From Shewanella psychropiezotolerans (GTDB lineage Bacteria; Pseudomonadota; Gammaproteobacteria; Enterobacterales; Shewanellaceae): a DNA stretch of 64,000 nt. The position numbers and the translations under genes were made by a program. How positions within the stretch are numbered: the first letter of the stretch is position 1; each line of letters opens with the position of its first letter. The notes beneath the pieces were generated by a model. That model ran no database searches and was not told where the DNA came from. It saw nothing but the letters and a program-made list of their open reading frames with translations. The stretch covers positions 186,001 through 250,000 of the forward strand of contig NZ_CP041614.1 in NCBI RefSeq assembly GCF_007197555.1, in the 5' to 3' direction. Positions 48,705 through 59,070 of this stretch are shown here, in pieces.

Positions 48705-48727
48705 CAAAAAAGTCCCTTGCGGGACTT
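48705..48727 (-). terminator. Terminator of lexA-sulA
   Basis: On the minus strand AAGTCCC-GCAA-GGGACTT is followed by TTTTTGTATT, about 40 bp past the sulA stop. Confidence 0.85.
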
Positions 48728-48764
48728 AAATAATCATTTTTCTATTGGCTACATTGACTGGAGA

Positions 48765-49277
48765 TTAGTGCAGAGATCCAAATAAACAGGCTTGATTGAA
48801 GTGAGCATCTGTTTGTTCATGGGCTTTAGCATGTAAGTGACTATTCGCATCTTCGATGACAATGCCAAGGGCGCGAGCGCTCTTTTCTACGAGTCTGAGT
48901 CGTCGGTTGTCACGGGAATCTAGGACCTGAGTCCAGCAGATGACGGCACTGGATGTACCACTTATGAGTGCTTTTTCCATGGCCCATAAGGTTTCGATTT
49001 CGTCTTTAGCATGAACCAACAATACTCGGTCCATCCTAACACCGGCTTCGGCTAACATCTGCTTGTAACCTATGTTGGGAGGACTGATCAATACGATCCA
49101 TTGCCCCTGATGGCTCAATGTGGCGAGCCGATTACTCACCTTTTTCAGTTCCACCCGGCCCTGAGTGTGGGTACTTACTGTAGTGATACTTCCACACTCT
49201 TGGGTGATGGACGCTTGGTCAAGGGGATTCGTCCATAAACCTGGGTGTCTAGGGCTATTTCCGATTAAATTTTTCAT
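48765..49277 (-). CDS. sulA: SOS cell division inhibitor SulA
   Basis: The ATG at 49277 has AAGGAG seven bases upstream and gives 170 residues, E. coli size. The conserved core GQWIVLISPPNIGYKQMLAE, then VLLVHAKDE and SSAVICWTQVLD, matches SulA. It blocks FtsZ polymerisation during the SOS response. It follows lexA by 32 bp, so LexA represses it from the shared promoter. Confidence 0.9.
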   Translation of the reverse strand: MKNLIGNSPRHPGLWTNPLDQASITQECGSITTVSTHTQGRVELKKVSNRLATLSHQGQWIVLISPPNIGYKQMLAEAGVRMDRVLLVHAKDEIETLWAMEKALISGTSSAVICWTQVLDSRDNRRLRLVEKSARALGIVIEDANSHLHAKAHEQTDAHFNQACLFGSLH

Positions 49278-49309
49278 TACCAAGCTCCTTCGCCAATGTG
49301 CGATTTCAT

Positions 49310-49927
49310 CTATTGCCAGTTGCCGTTACGGATCACACCGACTGCCAGCCCCTCAATGCTCAGGCTCTGACTGGTGAGATCGACCACTATCGGTGCATAG
49401 TCTTCATTTTCAGCATGGAGATAAACCATGCTGCCCTTTTTCTCGAAGCGTTTTACTGTGACATCCTCTTCCACTCTAGCCACGACAATTTGGCCATTCT
49501 TGGCTTGTGAAATCTTATGCACTGCGAGCAGATCACCCTCGAGAATGCCGATATCTTTCATGCTGTCGCCGCGCACCCTAAGTAGAAAGTCGGCACAGGG
49601 ACGAAACATGCTTGGGTCGACCTGATAATGTTGTTCTATATGTTCCTGGGCAAGGATGGGTTCGCCTGCGGCAACCTGGCCGATCAATGGCAAGCCTAAA
49701 TCTTCTGGCTCCGCAGCTTGTGTGAGTCGGATGCCGCGGGACGTACCGGGAATGATCTCTATGCGACCTTTCTTAGCCAGTGCCTTAAGATGTTCTTCGG
49801 CAGCGTTGGCGCTCTTGAAACCTAGTCGCTTAGCTATTTCGGCTCGAGTCGGAGGCATTCCTGTATCGGAAATATTACGCTTAATGAGTTCTAGAATCTC
49901 GGCTTGTCTTGGTGTCAAAGGTCTCAT
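49310..49927 (-). CDS. lexA: SOS repressor LexA
   Basis: A 205-residue repressor (E. coli 202). Winged HTH at about 1-65 ([20 protein letters not shown]). The self-cleavage bond is A87-G88 in QVAAGEP, with S122 in GDSMKDIG and K159 in VTVKRFEK. It represses its own operon with sulA, through two SOS boxes upstream. Confidence 0.98.
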   Translation of the reverse strand: MRPLTPRQAEILELIKRNISDTGMPPTRAEIAKRLGFKSANAAEEHLKALAKKGRIEIIPGTSRGIRLTQAAEPEDLGLPLIGQVAAGEPILAQEHIEQHYQVDPSMFRPCADFLLRVRGDSMKDIGILEGDLLAVHKISQAKNGQIVVARVEEDVTVKRFEKKGSMVYLHAENEDYAPIVVDLTSQSLSIEGLAVGVIRNGNWQ

Positions 49928-49933
49928 GATGAA

Positions 49934-49953
49934 TCCTGTCTTTCTATACAGTT
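49934..49953 (-). promoter_or_regulatory. SOS box 1 upstream of lexA
   Basis: TCCTGTCTTTCTATACAGTT has CTG-N10-CAG with correct spacing, 7 bp upstream of the lexA start. It shares its last base with the second box. Confidence 0.85.
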
Positions 49954-49972
49954 ACTGTTAGTATATACAGTA
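49953..49972 (-). promoter_or_regulatory. SOS box 2 upstream of lexA
   Basis: TACTGTTAGTATATACAGTA is a near-perfect match to the LexA consensus (TACTG-N10-CAGTA). Together with box 1 it reproduces the double-box arrangement of E. coli lexA. Confidence 0.95.
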
Positions 49973-50408
49973 TTTTAGTCAGTGCAAGGATTAACCAAGA
50001 TTAGTGAGTATGCAAAAAAACTCTCAATCGCAAGCCCATGGTTTATATTTATTATTTTGGTGTGACTACTCGGTGCTTATATAACGTTAAAAATAGGTGG
50101 TGGGCATGGCCTCCTTGAATTATATATCTTTTGTGCTGGTGGTTATCTCTCTAAACTGGCTTATTTTATGTTCTAGGCTATCGAGATGAATTGTACCTAT
50201 ACCTAATATTATTAACTTATGTTGCCTTATAAATGTGAACACCCGTAAAGCTATCTAATATTAATTTTTTTGAAAATTATATTCAATCTCAAGTGCTTTG
50301 AGTGTCGAATCAGGCATGCGGGGGATTTTGCTGACTACTATTAGGGAGATCTCTCTTTTATCTGGTATTCTATGCCGTTATTAAGAAGACTCACATTGTA
50401 TAAGAAAA
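49973..50408. other. Intergenic region between lexA and plsB
   Basis: A 436-bp AT-rich gap carrying the rightward plsB promoter; no reading frame with a ribosome site, repeat or clear operator was recognised. Confidence 0.55.
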
Positions 50409-52832
50409 ATGTCAAAAAAAGACTCTCTTTGGTATAAATCCTTACGTTGGATTCAGAAAAAGCTGGTACAAACAATAGTTGTACCCCATGACCCCTTCGC
50501 CGATCTCAACTTAGATCCAGATAAGCCTATGGTTTATGTGATGAAGACTGAATCTCTCAGCGACATCGCTTCCTTAAGTGAAATCACTAATAAGTATGGG
50601 CTTCCAAGCCCTTATGATGAGTTGGTTGTCGATGGTGAGCACACGCCGAGGGTGGTGTGTCTGGAAGGTGCCAAGCCGCTATTTGGCCAAAGAGAAAGTA
50701 ACGAGTTTTTCTTAAATAGCTTTATGGATCTGCTCAAGGTACATAGGCAGAAGCCTGAACTGGATATACAGCTAGTGCCGGTTAGCCTTTACTGGGGGCG
50801 TACTCCAGGTAAAGAAGACGATACCATGAAGGCGGCGGTATTTGAGCGTCAAAATCCTACCTGGCTGCGAAAATGCCTGATGATCCTCTTCCTGGGTCGA
50901 CATAATTTCGTTCAATTTTCTAATGCCGTCTCAATTCGTTATATGGCCGACGAACACGGCACCGACAAGCGAATTGCTCATAAGTTAGCTCGTGTTGCTC
51001 GAGTCCACTTCAGCCGTCAACGTAAGGTCATGACCGGACCTGTTTTGCCTAAACGTCAGGTGCTATTTCAAGACCTGTTAAATTCAGAGTCCCTGAAGAA
51101 GGCGATTCTGGAGGAAGCGGCGAGCAAGAAGATCTCCGAAGTCGAGGCCAGAGCAAAGGCGATGGAGTATCTCGATGAAGTTGCGGCGGATTACTCCGAG
51201 AGCTTTGTGCGCATCGCCGAGCGTTTCTTGGCCTGGCTGTGGAACAAGTTGTACAAGGGTATCAATATTAAAGGTGCCGAGCAGGTAAGGCAGCTACATC
51301 ATGATGGTCATGAGATCATCTATGTACCTTGTCATCGTAGTCATATGGACTACCTACTACTGTCTTATATTCTTTATTATGAAGGCATGGTGCCACCGCA
51401 CATCGCTGCGGGTATCAACCTCAATTTCTGGCCCGCTGGGCCTATGTTCCGCCGTGGTGGAGCCTTTTTCATTCGCCGTAGCTTCAGGGGTAATAAGCTC
51501 TATACAGCGGTTTTTCGTGAATATTTGGATCAGCTGTTCACCAAAGGTTATGCGGTAGAATACTTCACCGAAGGTGGGCGTTCACGCACCGGGCGTCTGC
51601 TCGCACCTAAGACTGGCATGATTGCCATGACGCTCAATAGTGTGCTGCGAGGCATGGAAAGACCGGTAACTTTAGTGCCTGTGTACTTAGGTTATGATCA
51701 TGTGATGGAGGTCGCCACCTATCATAAAGAACTTAGCGGCAAGAAGAAAAAGAAAGAGTCTGTTTGGCAACTGTTTGGAGCGCTGCGTAAGCTAGGTAAC
51801 TTCGGTCAAGGCTATGTGAATTTTGGTCAACCCATCACCTTAGACATCTATCTGGACGAGCAAAGACCCGATTGGAAGCAGGAGATAGCCAAAGATCCTG
51901 AGCAGAAGCCGAAGTGGCTGACTCCTGTGGTGAATTCCTTAGCTAATCGGGTTATGACAAGTATTAACGATGCGGCGGCGGTGAGTTCGGTGACTCTGAC
52001 CAGCTTGGTTTTACTCGCCTCTGAGCAACATGCTCTGGAGCGTTCACAGCTTGAGAAGCAGCTAGATCTCTATTTAAAATTGCTCAAAGATCTGCCCTAT
52101 ACCGAGTTCACCTCGGTACCCGAAGGTGATGGCAAGTTACTGGTACAGCAAGGTTTAGAGCTAAAGAAGTTTCAGCTAGATAGCGATCCGCTTGGTGATA
52201 TCATCTCAATAGAGGATAGCCTTGCTGTAGCTATGACCTATTACCGTAACAATATCATTCACCTATTGATTGTTCCCTCGCTGATTGCAAGCTGTTTGAC
52301 TCAGCATGATCATGTCACCAGAGACGAGATTGTCGCTACGGTAAAAGATTTCTACCCCTTGCTGAAAGCGGAGTTGTTTATGGGTATTGAGGACATAGAA
52401 ACTCATGTTACCCAAGTTTTGGATCTATTTATTGCTCAAGGTTTAGTGACCGAATCCGGATGTCTCTCACCTGTCGAGAGTCAGATCAACCAGCTGTTAC
52501 TGCTTGCGGGTACCGTGAGTGAGACTATGCAACGCTATGCCATTATATTTAATCTGCTGGCAGTCTGCCCTAAGATGGAGCGCTCTGAACTTGAGCGCGA
52601 GAGTCATAGATTGGCACAGAGACTGGGTGCGCTCCACGGCATCACGGCGCCTGAATTTTATGATAAGAAGCTCTACGGCACCCTGAGTGTCAAGCTAAAA
52701 GAGCTAGGTTATATATTAGATAGCGACAAGAGAGGGGAAGTCGAACGGATTAGACTGCGAGCCAATGGCCTGCTGCGTTCATCTGTCAGACAAACCATTG
52801 AAGATAGCGTCGCTGCGGAGCACAAAGCGTAA
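50409..52832 (+). CDS. plsB: Glycerol-3-phosphate 1-O-acyltransferase PlsB
   Basis: An 807-residue membrane enzyme, E. coli length. The acyltransferase motif I is [15 protein letters not shown] (HX4D), motif [15 protein letters not shown], motif [14 protein letters not shown] and motif [13 protein letters not shown]. It starts phospholipid synthesis by acylating glycerol-3-phosphate. The ATG of the next gene overlaps its stop (TAATG). Confidence 0.97.
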   Translation: MSKKDSLWYKSLRWIQKKLVQTIVVPHDPFADLNLDPDKPMVYVMKTESLSDIASLSEITNKYGLPSPYDELVVDGEHTPRVVCLEGAKPLFGQRESNEFFLNSFMDLLKVHRQKPELDIQLVPVSLYWGRTPGKEDDTMKAAVFERQNPTWLRKCLMILFLGRHNFVQFSNAVSIRYMADEHGTDKRIAHKLARVARVHFSRQRKVMTGPVLPKRQVLFQDLLNSESLKKAILEEAASKKISEVEARAKAMEYLDEVAADYSESFVRIAERFLAWLWNKLYKGINIKGAEQVRQLHHDGHEIIYVPCHRSHMDYLLLSYILYYEGMVPPHIAAGINLNFWPAGPMFRRGGAFFIRRSFRGNKLYTAVFREYLDQLFTKGYAVEYFTEGGRSRTGRLLAPKTGMIAMTLNSVLRGMERPVTLVPVYLGYDHVMEVATYHKELSGKKKKKESVWQLFGALRKLGNFGQGYVNFGQPITLDIYLDEQRPDWKQEIAKDPEQKPKWLTPVVNSLANRVMTSINDAAAVSSVTLTSLVLLASEQHALERSQLEKQLDLYLKLLKDLPYTEFTSVPEGDGKLLVQQGLELKKFQLDSDPLGDIISIEDSLAVAMTYYRNNIIHLLIVPSLIASCLTQHDHVTRDEIVATVKDFYPLLKAELFMGIEDIETHVTQVLDLFIAQGLVTESGCLSPVESQINQLLLLAGTVSETMQRYAIIFNLLAVCPKMERSELERESHRLAQRLGALHGITAPEFYDKKLYGTLSVKLKELGYILDSDKRGEVERIRLRANGLLRSSVRQTIEDSVAAEHKA

Positions 52833-54088
52833 TGGCTAATCATATGAATGCGGCTAAGAGTGGGACTGAGCGTCGTTCCCTGCTGGGTGGAGCCATGATC
52901 ATTGCCGGAACCGCAGTCGGGGCTGGCATGTTTTCTTTGCCAGTCGTCGGTGCAGGAATGTGGTTTAGCTATTCGATAGCCATGCTGATCGGCGTCTGGT
53001 TCTGTATGTTAGTTTCGGGTCTTCTACTGCTGGAAACTAACTTACATTTTGAGCCTGGAGCCAGTTTCGATACCTTGACTCGTGAGACCTTAGGTAACTT
53101 TTGGCGAATTGTGAATGGTCTCTCCATCGCCTTCGTGCTCTACATCTTAGCCTACGCATATATCAGTGGTGGCGGGTCTATCGTTAATCATAGTCTCGAG
53201 GCGGCCGGAATCGAGCTGCCTCAGAGCGTGGCTGGTCTGGTTTTCGCCTTAGGTTTGGCATTCGTCGTATTTATCAGCACCAAAGCGGTAGATAGGATCA
53301 CCACTATCATGCTGGGTGGCATGATCATCACCTTCTTCCTCGCCGTGGGTAACTTACTGATAGATATCGATACCGTGAAGCTGTTTAAGCCAGATGGTGA
53401 GGAGACATATCTGCCATATCTGTTGGCCGCGCTACCTTTCGGTCTGGTGAGCTTCGGTTATCACGGTAATGTACCTAGCTTGGTTAAATATTACGGAAAA
53501 GATCCCGCCACGATTATCAAGGCGATCGTCTTAGGTACCCTGATAGCATTCGTTATCTATGTCTGTTGGTTAGTCGCGACCATGGGCAATATCGCAAGAA
53601 GCGAGTTTGTCGACATCATAGCTCAGGGCGGTAACATGGGGGTCTTAGTCGGAGCCTTATCTGGGGTGATTGCCAGCGATTGGCTAACCAGCATGTTGAC
53701 CCTGTTTGCCAACTTAGCCGTTGCCTCTTCTTTTCTTGGGGTGACTCTGGGTCTGTTCGATTATCTTGCGGATCTGTTTGGTTTCGACGAGTCTCGTTCG
53801 GGGCGTTTGAAGACAGCTACGGTTACTTTTTTACCGCCGACCGTATTGGGTCTGCTCTTTCCTGATGGGTTTCTGATTGCTATCGGCTTCGCTGCGCTTG
53901 CGGCTACGATATGGGCGGCCATTGTACCTGCCATGATGGCCCATAGAGTGAGAAAAATGTATCCGCAACATGAAGGTTTCAGAGTGCCAGGTGGGACACC
54001 CGTGATCGCCATAGTGATCTTGTTTGGCATCATCACCGGAGCCTGCCATCTTCTGGCTATGGCAGATCTGTTACCCGTGTTTGGCTAA
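52832..54088 (+). CDS. Aromatic amino acid permease (HAAAP family, Mtr/TyrP-like)
   Basis: A 418-residue, 11-helix transporter. The opening [26 protein letters not shown] is the HAAAP signature; [20 protein letters not shown] follows. It takes up tryptophan or tyrosine; the exact substrate is unclear. Translationally coupled to plsB by overlap, although functions are unrelated. A terminator with a TATACCAAT-type inner palindrome follows. Confidence 0.9.
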   Translation: MANHMNAAKSGTERRSLLGGAMIIAGTAVGAGMFSLPVVGAGMWFSYSIAMLIGVWFCMLVSGLLLLETNLHFEPGASFDTLTRETLGNFWRIVNGLSIAFVLYILAYAYISGGGSIVNHSLEAAGIELPQSVAGLVFALGLAFVVFISTKAVDRITTIMLGGMIITFFLAVGNLLIDIDTVKLFKPDGEETYLPYLLAALPFGLVSFGYHGNVPSLVKYYGKDPATIIKAIVLGTLIAFVIYVCWLVATMGNIARSEFVDIIAQGGNMGVLVGALSGVIASDWLTSMLTLFANLAVASSFLGVTLGLFDYLADLFGFDESRSGRLKTATVTFLPPTVLGLLFPDGFLIAIGFAALAATIWAAIVPAMMAHRVRKMYPQHEGFRVPGGTPVIAIVILFGIITGACHLLAMADLLPVFG

Positions 54089-54103
54089 ACTGATCAGCAA
54101 TAG

Positions 54104-54147
54104 CAGAGCCCTTATACCAATCGGTATTATATGGGCTCTGTTTTTTT
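54104..54147 (+). terminator. Terminator with an inner palindrome
   Basis: CAGAGCCC and GGGCTCTG close a loop that itself contains ATACC-AATC-GGTAT, followed by seven T. A strong terminator for plsB and the permease; the inner element resembles the ATACCAAT motif seen elsewhere in the window. Confidence 0.85.
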
Positions 54148-54183
54148 ACTGTATATCAAAATAATTAAAAGAAGATCCCTGCA

Positions 54184-54834
54184 TTGAAAATAACCCAAGC
54201 TGAGCGAGATGCCGTCTATAAAACTATTTTCAATCGTCGTGATGTCAGAGCCGAATTTAAGTCAGATCCTATCCCGGATGATGTACTCAAGCGGATCCTT
54301 ACCGCGGCTCATCACGCTCCTAGCGTGGGTTTCATGCAGCCCTGGGATTTTGTGATTGTCAGAAGCGATCAGACTAAGCTGAAATTGAAACAGGGTTTTA
54401 CTCAGGCTAATGCAGAGGCTGAAGCGCTTTTTGAGGGGGATCGCAAAGAACAGTATAGTACCCTCAAGCTTGAGGGGATTCTGGAGGCGCCGATCGGTAT
54501 CTGTGTCACCTGCGATAGGACAAGAAGCGGCCCTCTGGTCTTAGGTCGCACTACTAATTTAGATATGGACCTCTATAGTTCCGTTTGTGCCGTACAGAAT
54601 TTGTGGCTTGCCGCTCGCGCCGAGAACATAGGCGTCGGTTGGGTGAGTATCATACATGATGATGTATTGCATCAGACCTTAGGTATCCCGAAACATATCG
54701 TACCCATTGCCTATCTCTGTCTGGGTTATGTGAGTCAGTTCTATGACCAGCCTGATCTGGAGAGACGCGATTGGCTCAAACGTCAAAACCTGGACTCTCT
54801 CATCCATGAAGAACAATGGCAAGCTAAGTTATAG
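54184..54834 (+). CDS. bluB: 5,6-dimethylbenzimidazole synthase BluB
   Basis: A 216-residue flavin enzyme from a TTG start (no earlier ATG in frame). Matches BluB: IFNRRDVRAEFKSDPIPDDVL, AAHHAPSVGFMQPWDFV, and the later GVGWVSI and PIAYLCLGYV. It cleaves FMNH2 to make the lower ligand of vitamin B12. It stands alone; no other cobalamin gene is nearby. Ends 4 bp before the convergent AraC gene. Confidence 0.93.
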   Translation: MKITQAERDAVYKTIFNRRDVRAEFKSDPIPDDVLKRILTAAHHAPSVGFMQPWDFVIVRSDQTKLKLKQGFTQANAEAEALFEGDRKEQYSTLKLEGILEAPIGICVTCDRTRSGPLVLGRTTNLDMDLYSSVCAVQNLWLAARAENIGVGWVSIIHDDVLHQTLGIPKHIVPIAYLCLGYVSQFYDQPDLERRDWLKRQNLDSLIHEEQWQAKL

Positions 54835-54837
54835 CAG

Positions 54838-55848
54838 TTATGGTTTTATCCTTTCCAGATATTGTTGTGGCGTACAGTTTCTGAATCGTTTGAATGCCTT
54901 ACTAAAACTCTGCTTATTGGCATAGCCAAGTAACTGAGTAATTTCCTCGATAGATCTATCATCTAGCATATATTTGATCGCTTGATTACTGAGAATATAG
55001 CCACAGATGCTAGTAAAATTAAAACCATGAAGCTGCAATCTGCGCTGTAGTTGCTGCCTGGAAATATTAAACAGGGCTGCGACACTATCTACCGTGGGTA
55101 GGCCATAGTATCTGGCGTAGTTGACCATCTCAAACAACACCTTTGGAGTATCATGGGGTTGGGGCATATCCAGATACTGTTCGAATAGGGAACGGGGCAT
55201 AGAAACCGTACTGTTTTCCGCTGTCAGCAAGTTTGCTTGTTGTACCAAGGCGTCCGTGCCTATCCAGATCTCTGTCTGAGGGGCGTTCCAGATGACTGGA
55301 CAATTAAACAGAGATTCAGCTTCCTGTCTACCGACAGCCGGTCCACTGATGTGGATCTGCAGCGGTCGGTAGTCACCACCCAGAAAGTGCTTCAATGTAT
55401 TGAACAACATGATGGCGACTCGCAGCGAGTCATGGGTCTTGTGTTGATTAAACGCATAGGGGTTACGGTAACACCACTTAATGATTTTCCCAGACTGGAT
55501 GATGTAGTAACTGGCTCCCGAGTGGAAACTGGCGATGCCATAATTTATACGCCTTACACTCATGGCTAAGTCTGTGGTTGCCAGAAAACTGATCCCGGGA
55601 ATATTCAAACGAGAAAAATCCAGGTATTGAGCTAATCTCAACATGTAAGCCGAATCTTGAGTGACTTGTTCTAGCCGCTCTAACCAGTGACATATTTGAC
55701 CAAAAGGAATCAGTGCCATGGGTTCATCCATCAAGGCCTGGGGGATATTCAGCTCTTTCGTGCTAATGCCATACACTCGCTCCACCCCGGTGAAAACTGT
55801 GCTTATGTAGCAGGCTCGGATGAATGAGGTATTGAATTTCATGGTCAT
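54838..55848 (-). CDS. AraC family transcriptional regulator
   Basis: A 336-residue regulator. The N-terminal domain is the arabinose-binding-like type (PF12625 class; ISTKELNIPQALMDEPMALIPF) and the C-terminal double HTH (about 240-336) includes SVAALFNISRQQLQRRLQLHGF and IEEITQLLGYANKQSFSKAFKRF. Divergent from the DUF3302/HlyD pair 215 bp away, so it may control that pair. The effector is unknown. Confidence 0.9.
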   Translation of the reverse strand: MTMKFNTSFIRACYISTVFTGVERVYGISTKELNIPQALMDEPMALIPFGQICHWLERLEQVTQDSAYMLRLAQYLDFSRLNIPGISFLATTDLAMSVRRINYGIASFHSGASYYIIQSGKIIKWCYRNPYAFNQHKTHDSLRVAIMLFNTLKHFLGGDYRPLQIHISGPAVGRQEAESLFNCPVIWNAPQTEIWIGTDALVQQANLLTAENSTVSMPRSLFEQYLDMPQPHDTPKVLFEMVNYARYYGLPTVDSVAALFNISRQQLQRRLQLHGFNFTSICGYILSNQAIKYMLDDRSIEEITQLLGYANKQSFSKAFKRFRNCTPQQYLERIKP

Positions 55849-56062
55849 GGCTCAAGACTTTAGTTAGGTCTAATTAAATCATTTACGGTGATTTTTTGAT
55901 ACTAATAGACTCACTATCTTGCTCCTTATTTCATAAGAGGCAGACTGGATACAAGATTTAACACTTCAATGTAAGTTCCGGCTCGAGTAGCAGAACAATG
56001 ACTTACCTCGTTTGAATCATTTTCTCGTTAATCCATTTTGCTTACATGGGATCACTTTATTT

Positions 56063-56416
56063 ATGAGTTTAATTAGTATGCCGTTTGTGGACTCGGGTCT
56101 GGATATTACGCTACATGTTGTGGCGGCAGTGGTGATGATCACGACTGTGGCCGCCATGGCTATCGGCTTCTGGAAAATCCATGAGCTGCCAATCAACAAG
56201 GCGCATAAGGAGGATCACCATCAGATTGGCTTGATCACCGCACTGACCTGGATAGGTTTCCTATGGCATTGGGTTTGGGTATTGGCCGTATTGGTGGCAT
56301 TTGTCGATGGCGAAAAGGCCCTGCGGAGGATCAGAGACGTTTGGCATGAGGATAAGCTGCCTGAGCCCGAATCCAAGCAGTATCAGGTTAAGGGCGAGGA
56401 GGCTAACAATGCTTGA
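56063..56416 (+). CDS. DUF3302 membrane protein (YiaW/YibI-like)
   Basis: The ATG at 56063 gives 117 residues; an upstream TTG at 56012 is less likely. Two or three hydrophobic segments are seen (about 13-37, 55-78). It overlaps the next gene by 8 bp, as E. coli yiaW and yibI lie next to HlyD-like yiaV and yibH. Function unknown; probably part of an envelope complex with its neighbour. Confidence 0.82.
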   Translation: MSLISMPFVDSGLDITLHVVAAVVMITTVAAMAIGFWKIHELPINKAHKEDHHQIGLITALTWIGFLWHWVWVLAVLVAFVDGEKALRRIRDVWHEDKLPEPESKQYQVKGEEANNA

Positions 56417-57632
56417 AGGTTTAGCGGTTTGGGCCCTGTTTATCTATCTGCTTAGAATGGTGGGGATGCCATGGAATAAATACAGTAAAAGCTTCGCCTA
56501 TCTTGGCGGCGGTGCTTGGTTGTTATTCGTATGGATAGGCTTGATTAACTATACGCCTATGGATATCTCAGGGGGCTCCATAGTCCAGTCACCTCATATT
56601 CAGCTCAGGCCAGCATCGAGTCAGGTAAAGGGGCTGGTTAAGCATATCTATGTGGTGCCAAATCAGACTGTCGAAGCGGGTCAGCTGATCTATGAACTCG
56701 ATGATAAGCCTTATCAAATAACCTTGAACAAGTCTGTGGTGGCTCAGGAGTCGGCCGAGCTCGATCTAGCCCTGTCTAAAGAGGATGTTAACTTAGCTAA
56801 GAAGGCTCACCAGGCTGCACTGACCGATATCGAAATAAGTGAAAATCAGTTGCAGGCGGGGATAAAAGATCTCAAGTGGAAACAGAAAACTCTGGCGCGC
56901 TTTATGGAGCAAAATAGAGTGGTGCCGGACACCATCACTAAGAGTCAGCTCGATGAGCAGAATAATGATGTGGATATCGCTCAAGCTAAGGTGAACGCCT
57001 ATGCCTCTCAGGTCGATAAGGCTAACCTTGCGGCTAATAGGACAGAGTTGGACATCGGTAAGGCTAAGCTGAGCGTTCAGAGTCGAGGTTCAGATCTGAA
57101 AGCCGAAGTTGAAAACCTTGCTAAGGCTCAGTGGGATCTGGATAGTACTAAGGTTTATGCTCCGGCTAACGGTTATGTGACTAACTTCATCATGCGAGAG
57201 GGGCAATTTGTCGGCCAGATTCCACGTATGCAGATGTATACGGAAGAGAAATATGTGTTGATGCGAGTCAATCATCAGGCCATACGTAATGTTAAAGTCG
57301 GTCAGAGGGCGGAATTTACATCAGCGGTTTACCCCGGCAAGGTGTTCAACGCTGAGGTAGAGGGGATCATAGAGGCAACTGGGGAGTCCCAGGGCAGCCT
57401 TATCGCCAGAGATGACAATGTACGTCAACTGACGGGCGCGAATGTGAATAATAAACACCACTTCGTGCGTCTCAAACTCTATGAAACAGGTGATTATGAT
57501 ATTCCTGTAGGGGCGGTTGGACTGGCTTGGATATCGGGTGAGAAACCTATCGCTTTCCTTGCCTTCTTAGATGTGATCAGGGGAATAGTGATCCGCATGA
57601 AGTCGCAAATTTACTACTTCTATTCTATGTAG
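56409..57632 (+). CDS. HlyD family membrane fusion protein (YiaV/YibH-like)
   Basis: The ATG at 56409 gives 407 residues. Two N-terminal helices (about 3-20 and 28-50) are followed by a biotinyl-lipoyl half (GLVKHIYVVPNQTVEAGQ), a long coiled-coil hairpin (about 105-230), the second half (APANGYVTNFIMREGQF) and a beta-barrel region. A partner pump is missing here, as for E. coli YiaV. Coupled to the DUF3302 gene. Confidence 0.88.
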   Translation: MLEGLAVWALFIYLLRMVGMPWNKYSKSFAYLGGGAWLLFVWIGLINYTPMDISGGSIVQSPHIQLRPASSQVKGLVKHIYVVPNQTVEAGQLIYELDDKPYQITLNKSVVAQESAELDLALSKEDVNLAKKAHQAALTDIEISENQLQAGIKDLKWKQKTLARFMEQNRVVPDTITKSQLDEQNNDVDIAQAKVNAYASQVDKANLAANRTELDIGKAKLSVQSRGSDLKAEVENLAKAQWDLDSTKVYAPANGYVTNFIMREGQFVGQIPRMQMYTEEKYVLMRVNHQAIRNVKVGQRAEFTSAVYPGKVFNAEVEGIIEATGESQGSLIARDDNVRQLTGANVNNKHHFVRLKLYETGDYDIPVGAVGLAWISGEKPIAFLAFLDVIRGIVIRMKSQIYYFYSM

Positions 57633-57649
57633 CCTAAATTGAAATAGTC

Positions 57650-57681
57650 GACTCCACCTCTAAATCATGGTGGAGTCTTTT
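57650..57681 (+). terminator. Terminator after the HlyD-like gene
   Basis: GACTCCACC and GGTGGAGTC close a 10-nt loop, followed by TTTT. It lies 17 bp past the stop. Confidence 0.88.
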
Positions 57682-57702
57682 CTATCTGATAGAGTGACTG
57701 AG

Positions 57703-58971
57703 TCAGAGGCAGATCTGGTTACGACCTTTCTTCTTGGCTCGATAGAGGGCCAGGTCGGCTCGTTTCATGGCCTGATCGAAGCTTTCACCGCCGAGGCGTT
57801 CGGCAACTCCGATAGATATAGTTACACTGACCGTCTTCGTTTTCGCATTTCTCGACTTGCTTCGTTTGGCCTTGGCCTGGGTATTACTCTTATTCTGACG
57901 TTTATCCTCCCTCAAGACGATACGATAATCTTCTATCGACTCTCTGACATCTTCTAAGTCATCAAGAATCGTTTGCGCATCTTTACGAGGGAAGACGATA
58001 GTGAATTCCTCACCTCCGTACCTGAATACTTTACCGCCTCCGGAAACGCGGGCCATCTTTGCCGCTACGAGTCTAAGCACCTGATCGCCAACGTCATGGC
58101 CATAAGTGTCATTGAACTTCTTAAAATGATCGATATCCAGCATGGCCACGCTGTATTTCCTTCCTAGGGAGAGTACCAGATTGTAGAGGGCGCGTCGGGA
58201 TGCGAGCCCAGTCAGCTCGTCTCGGTAGGCCAGAAAATAGGAGTCAATCAAGATGGTAAACAGGTAGATCACGGCCAGAGATGACAGGAGGACGGCTAGG
58301 GGAAACGTGTCAGGTTGCAAATAGTAAAATATCCATATCCCTAAGGTCGTTAATATGGAGGTATTGACCAAGTTTGCTCGCCAGATTGCGCGGAAAAGAA
58401 CGAAGACGAAGCAGAACATAATGGGAACGAGTGTGAGGGCTTGATATGTCATACTGACAGGAGAGTTTGCGATAATTGCGGCTTGAAAGTGCTCTACAGC
58501 TTCGAGCCAGATAAATCCCAGCCCCAAGCCGATTATAATGCCTAAGGCTCTCAAGATCCCATGGGATGAGACTAACCCCCTGTCTTTAATGAAGGCAAAC
58601 CAGCTGATAAGGATGGACCCGCCGATAAATAGCTCATCTGAGTAGTTATTTAGCGTGGTAAACACTTGAGCCGAGCTCTGTTTACTCACATAAAATACCA
58701 GTAGCAGAAGAGCTAGGTAGGCCAAGCGACTGCGATTAAATTGTAATGCCATCGCCGCGGCTATAGATAGCAGCCAATAAGGCAGTTGTCTGATTATTTC
58801 ATCCCAGATCTGCCAACTGGCCTCTGTCACTTGAATAACAGTGAGCGCCATAAGAGTAATAAGTAGTGGCAGGATGAAATAACGACATCCATGTAAAAAA
58901 GATGACAAAACAAACCTCAGCAGTGATCTTATATCTGGGATAACAAGGAACACGAGTTCCCGAATACTCAA
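57703..58971 (-). CDS. Membrane diguanylate cyclase (GGDEF)
   Basis: A 422-residue protein from a TTG start (ATG alternatives lie too far inside). About eight helices (1-235) form a membrane sensor of unknown type. The GGDEF domain has DELTGLASRRAL, DIDHFKKFNDTYGHDVGD and the active site RYGGEEF. The inhibitory RxxD I-site is replaced by RVSG, so product inhibition is probably lost. A Lys/Arg-rich insert of about 25 residues lies before VSVTISIGVAE. It makes cyclic di-GMP. Confidence 0.9.
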   Translation of the reverse strand: MSIRELVFLVIPDIRSLLRFVLSSFLHGCRYFILPLLITLMALTVIQVTEASWQIWDEIIRQLPYWLLSIAAAMALQFNRSRLAYLALLLLVFYVSKQSSAQVFTTLNNYSDELFIGGSILISWFAFIKDRGLVSSHGILRALGIIIGLGLGFIWLEAVEHFQAAIIANSPVSMTYQALTLVPIMFCFVFVLFRAIWRANLVNTSILTTLGIWIFYYLQPDTFPLAVLLSSLAVIYLFTILIDSYFLAYRDELTGLASRRALYNLVLSLGRKYSVAMLDIDHFKKFNDTYGHDVGDQVLRLVAAKMARVSGGGKVFRYGGEEFTIVFPRKDAQTILDDLEDVRESIEDYRIVLREDKRQNKSNTQAKAKRSKSRNAKTKTVSVTISIGVAERLGGESFDQAMKRADLALYRAKKKGRNQICL

Positions 58972-59070
58972 ACGTGCAGAAGATTGAGCTTAACAATATA
59001 AGTCGACATTTTTCTTCTATTAGTAAAGCAGTATATGAAGTTTATTTAGTGAATAACACTTGTTTAATGA

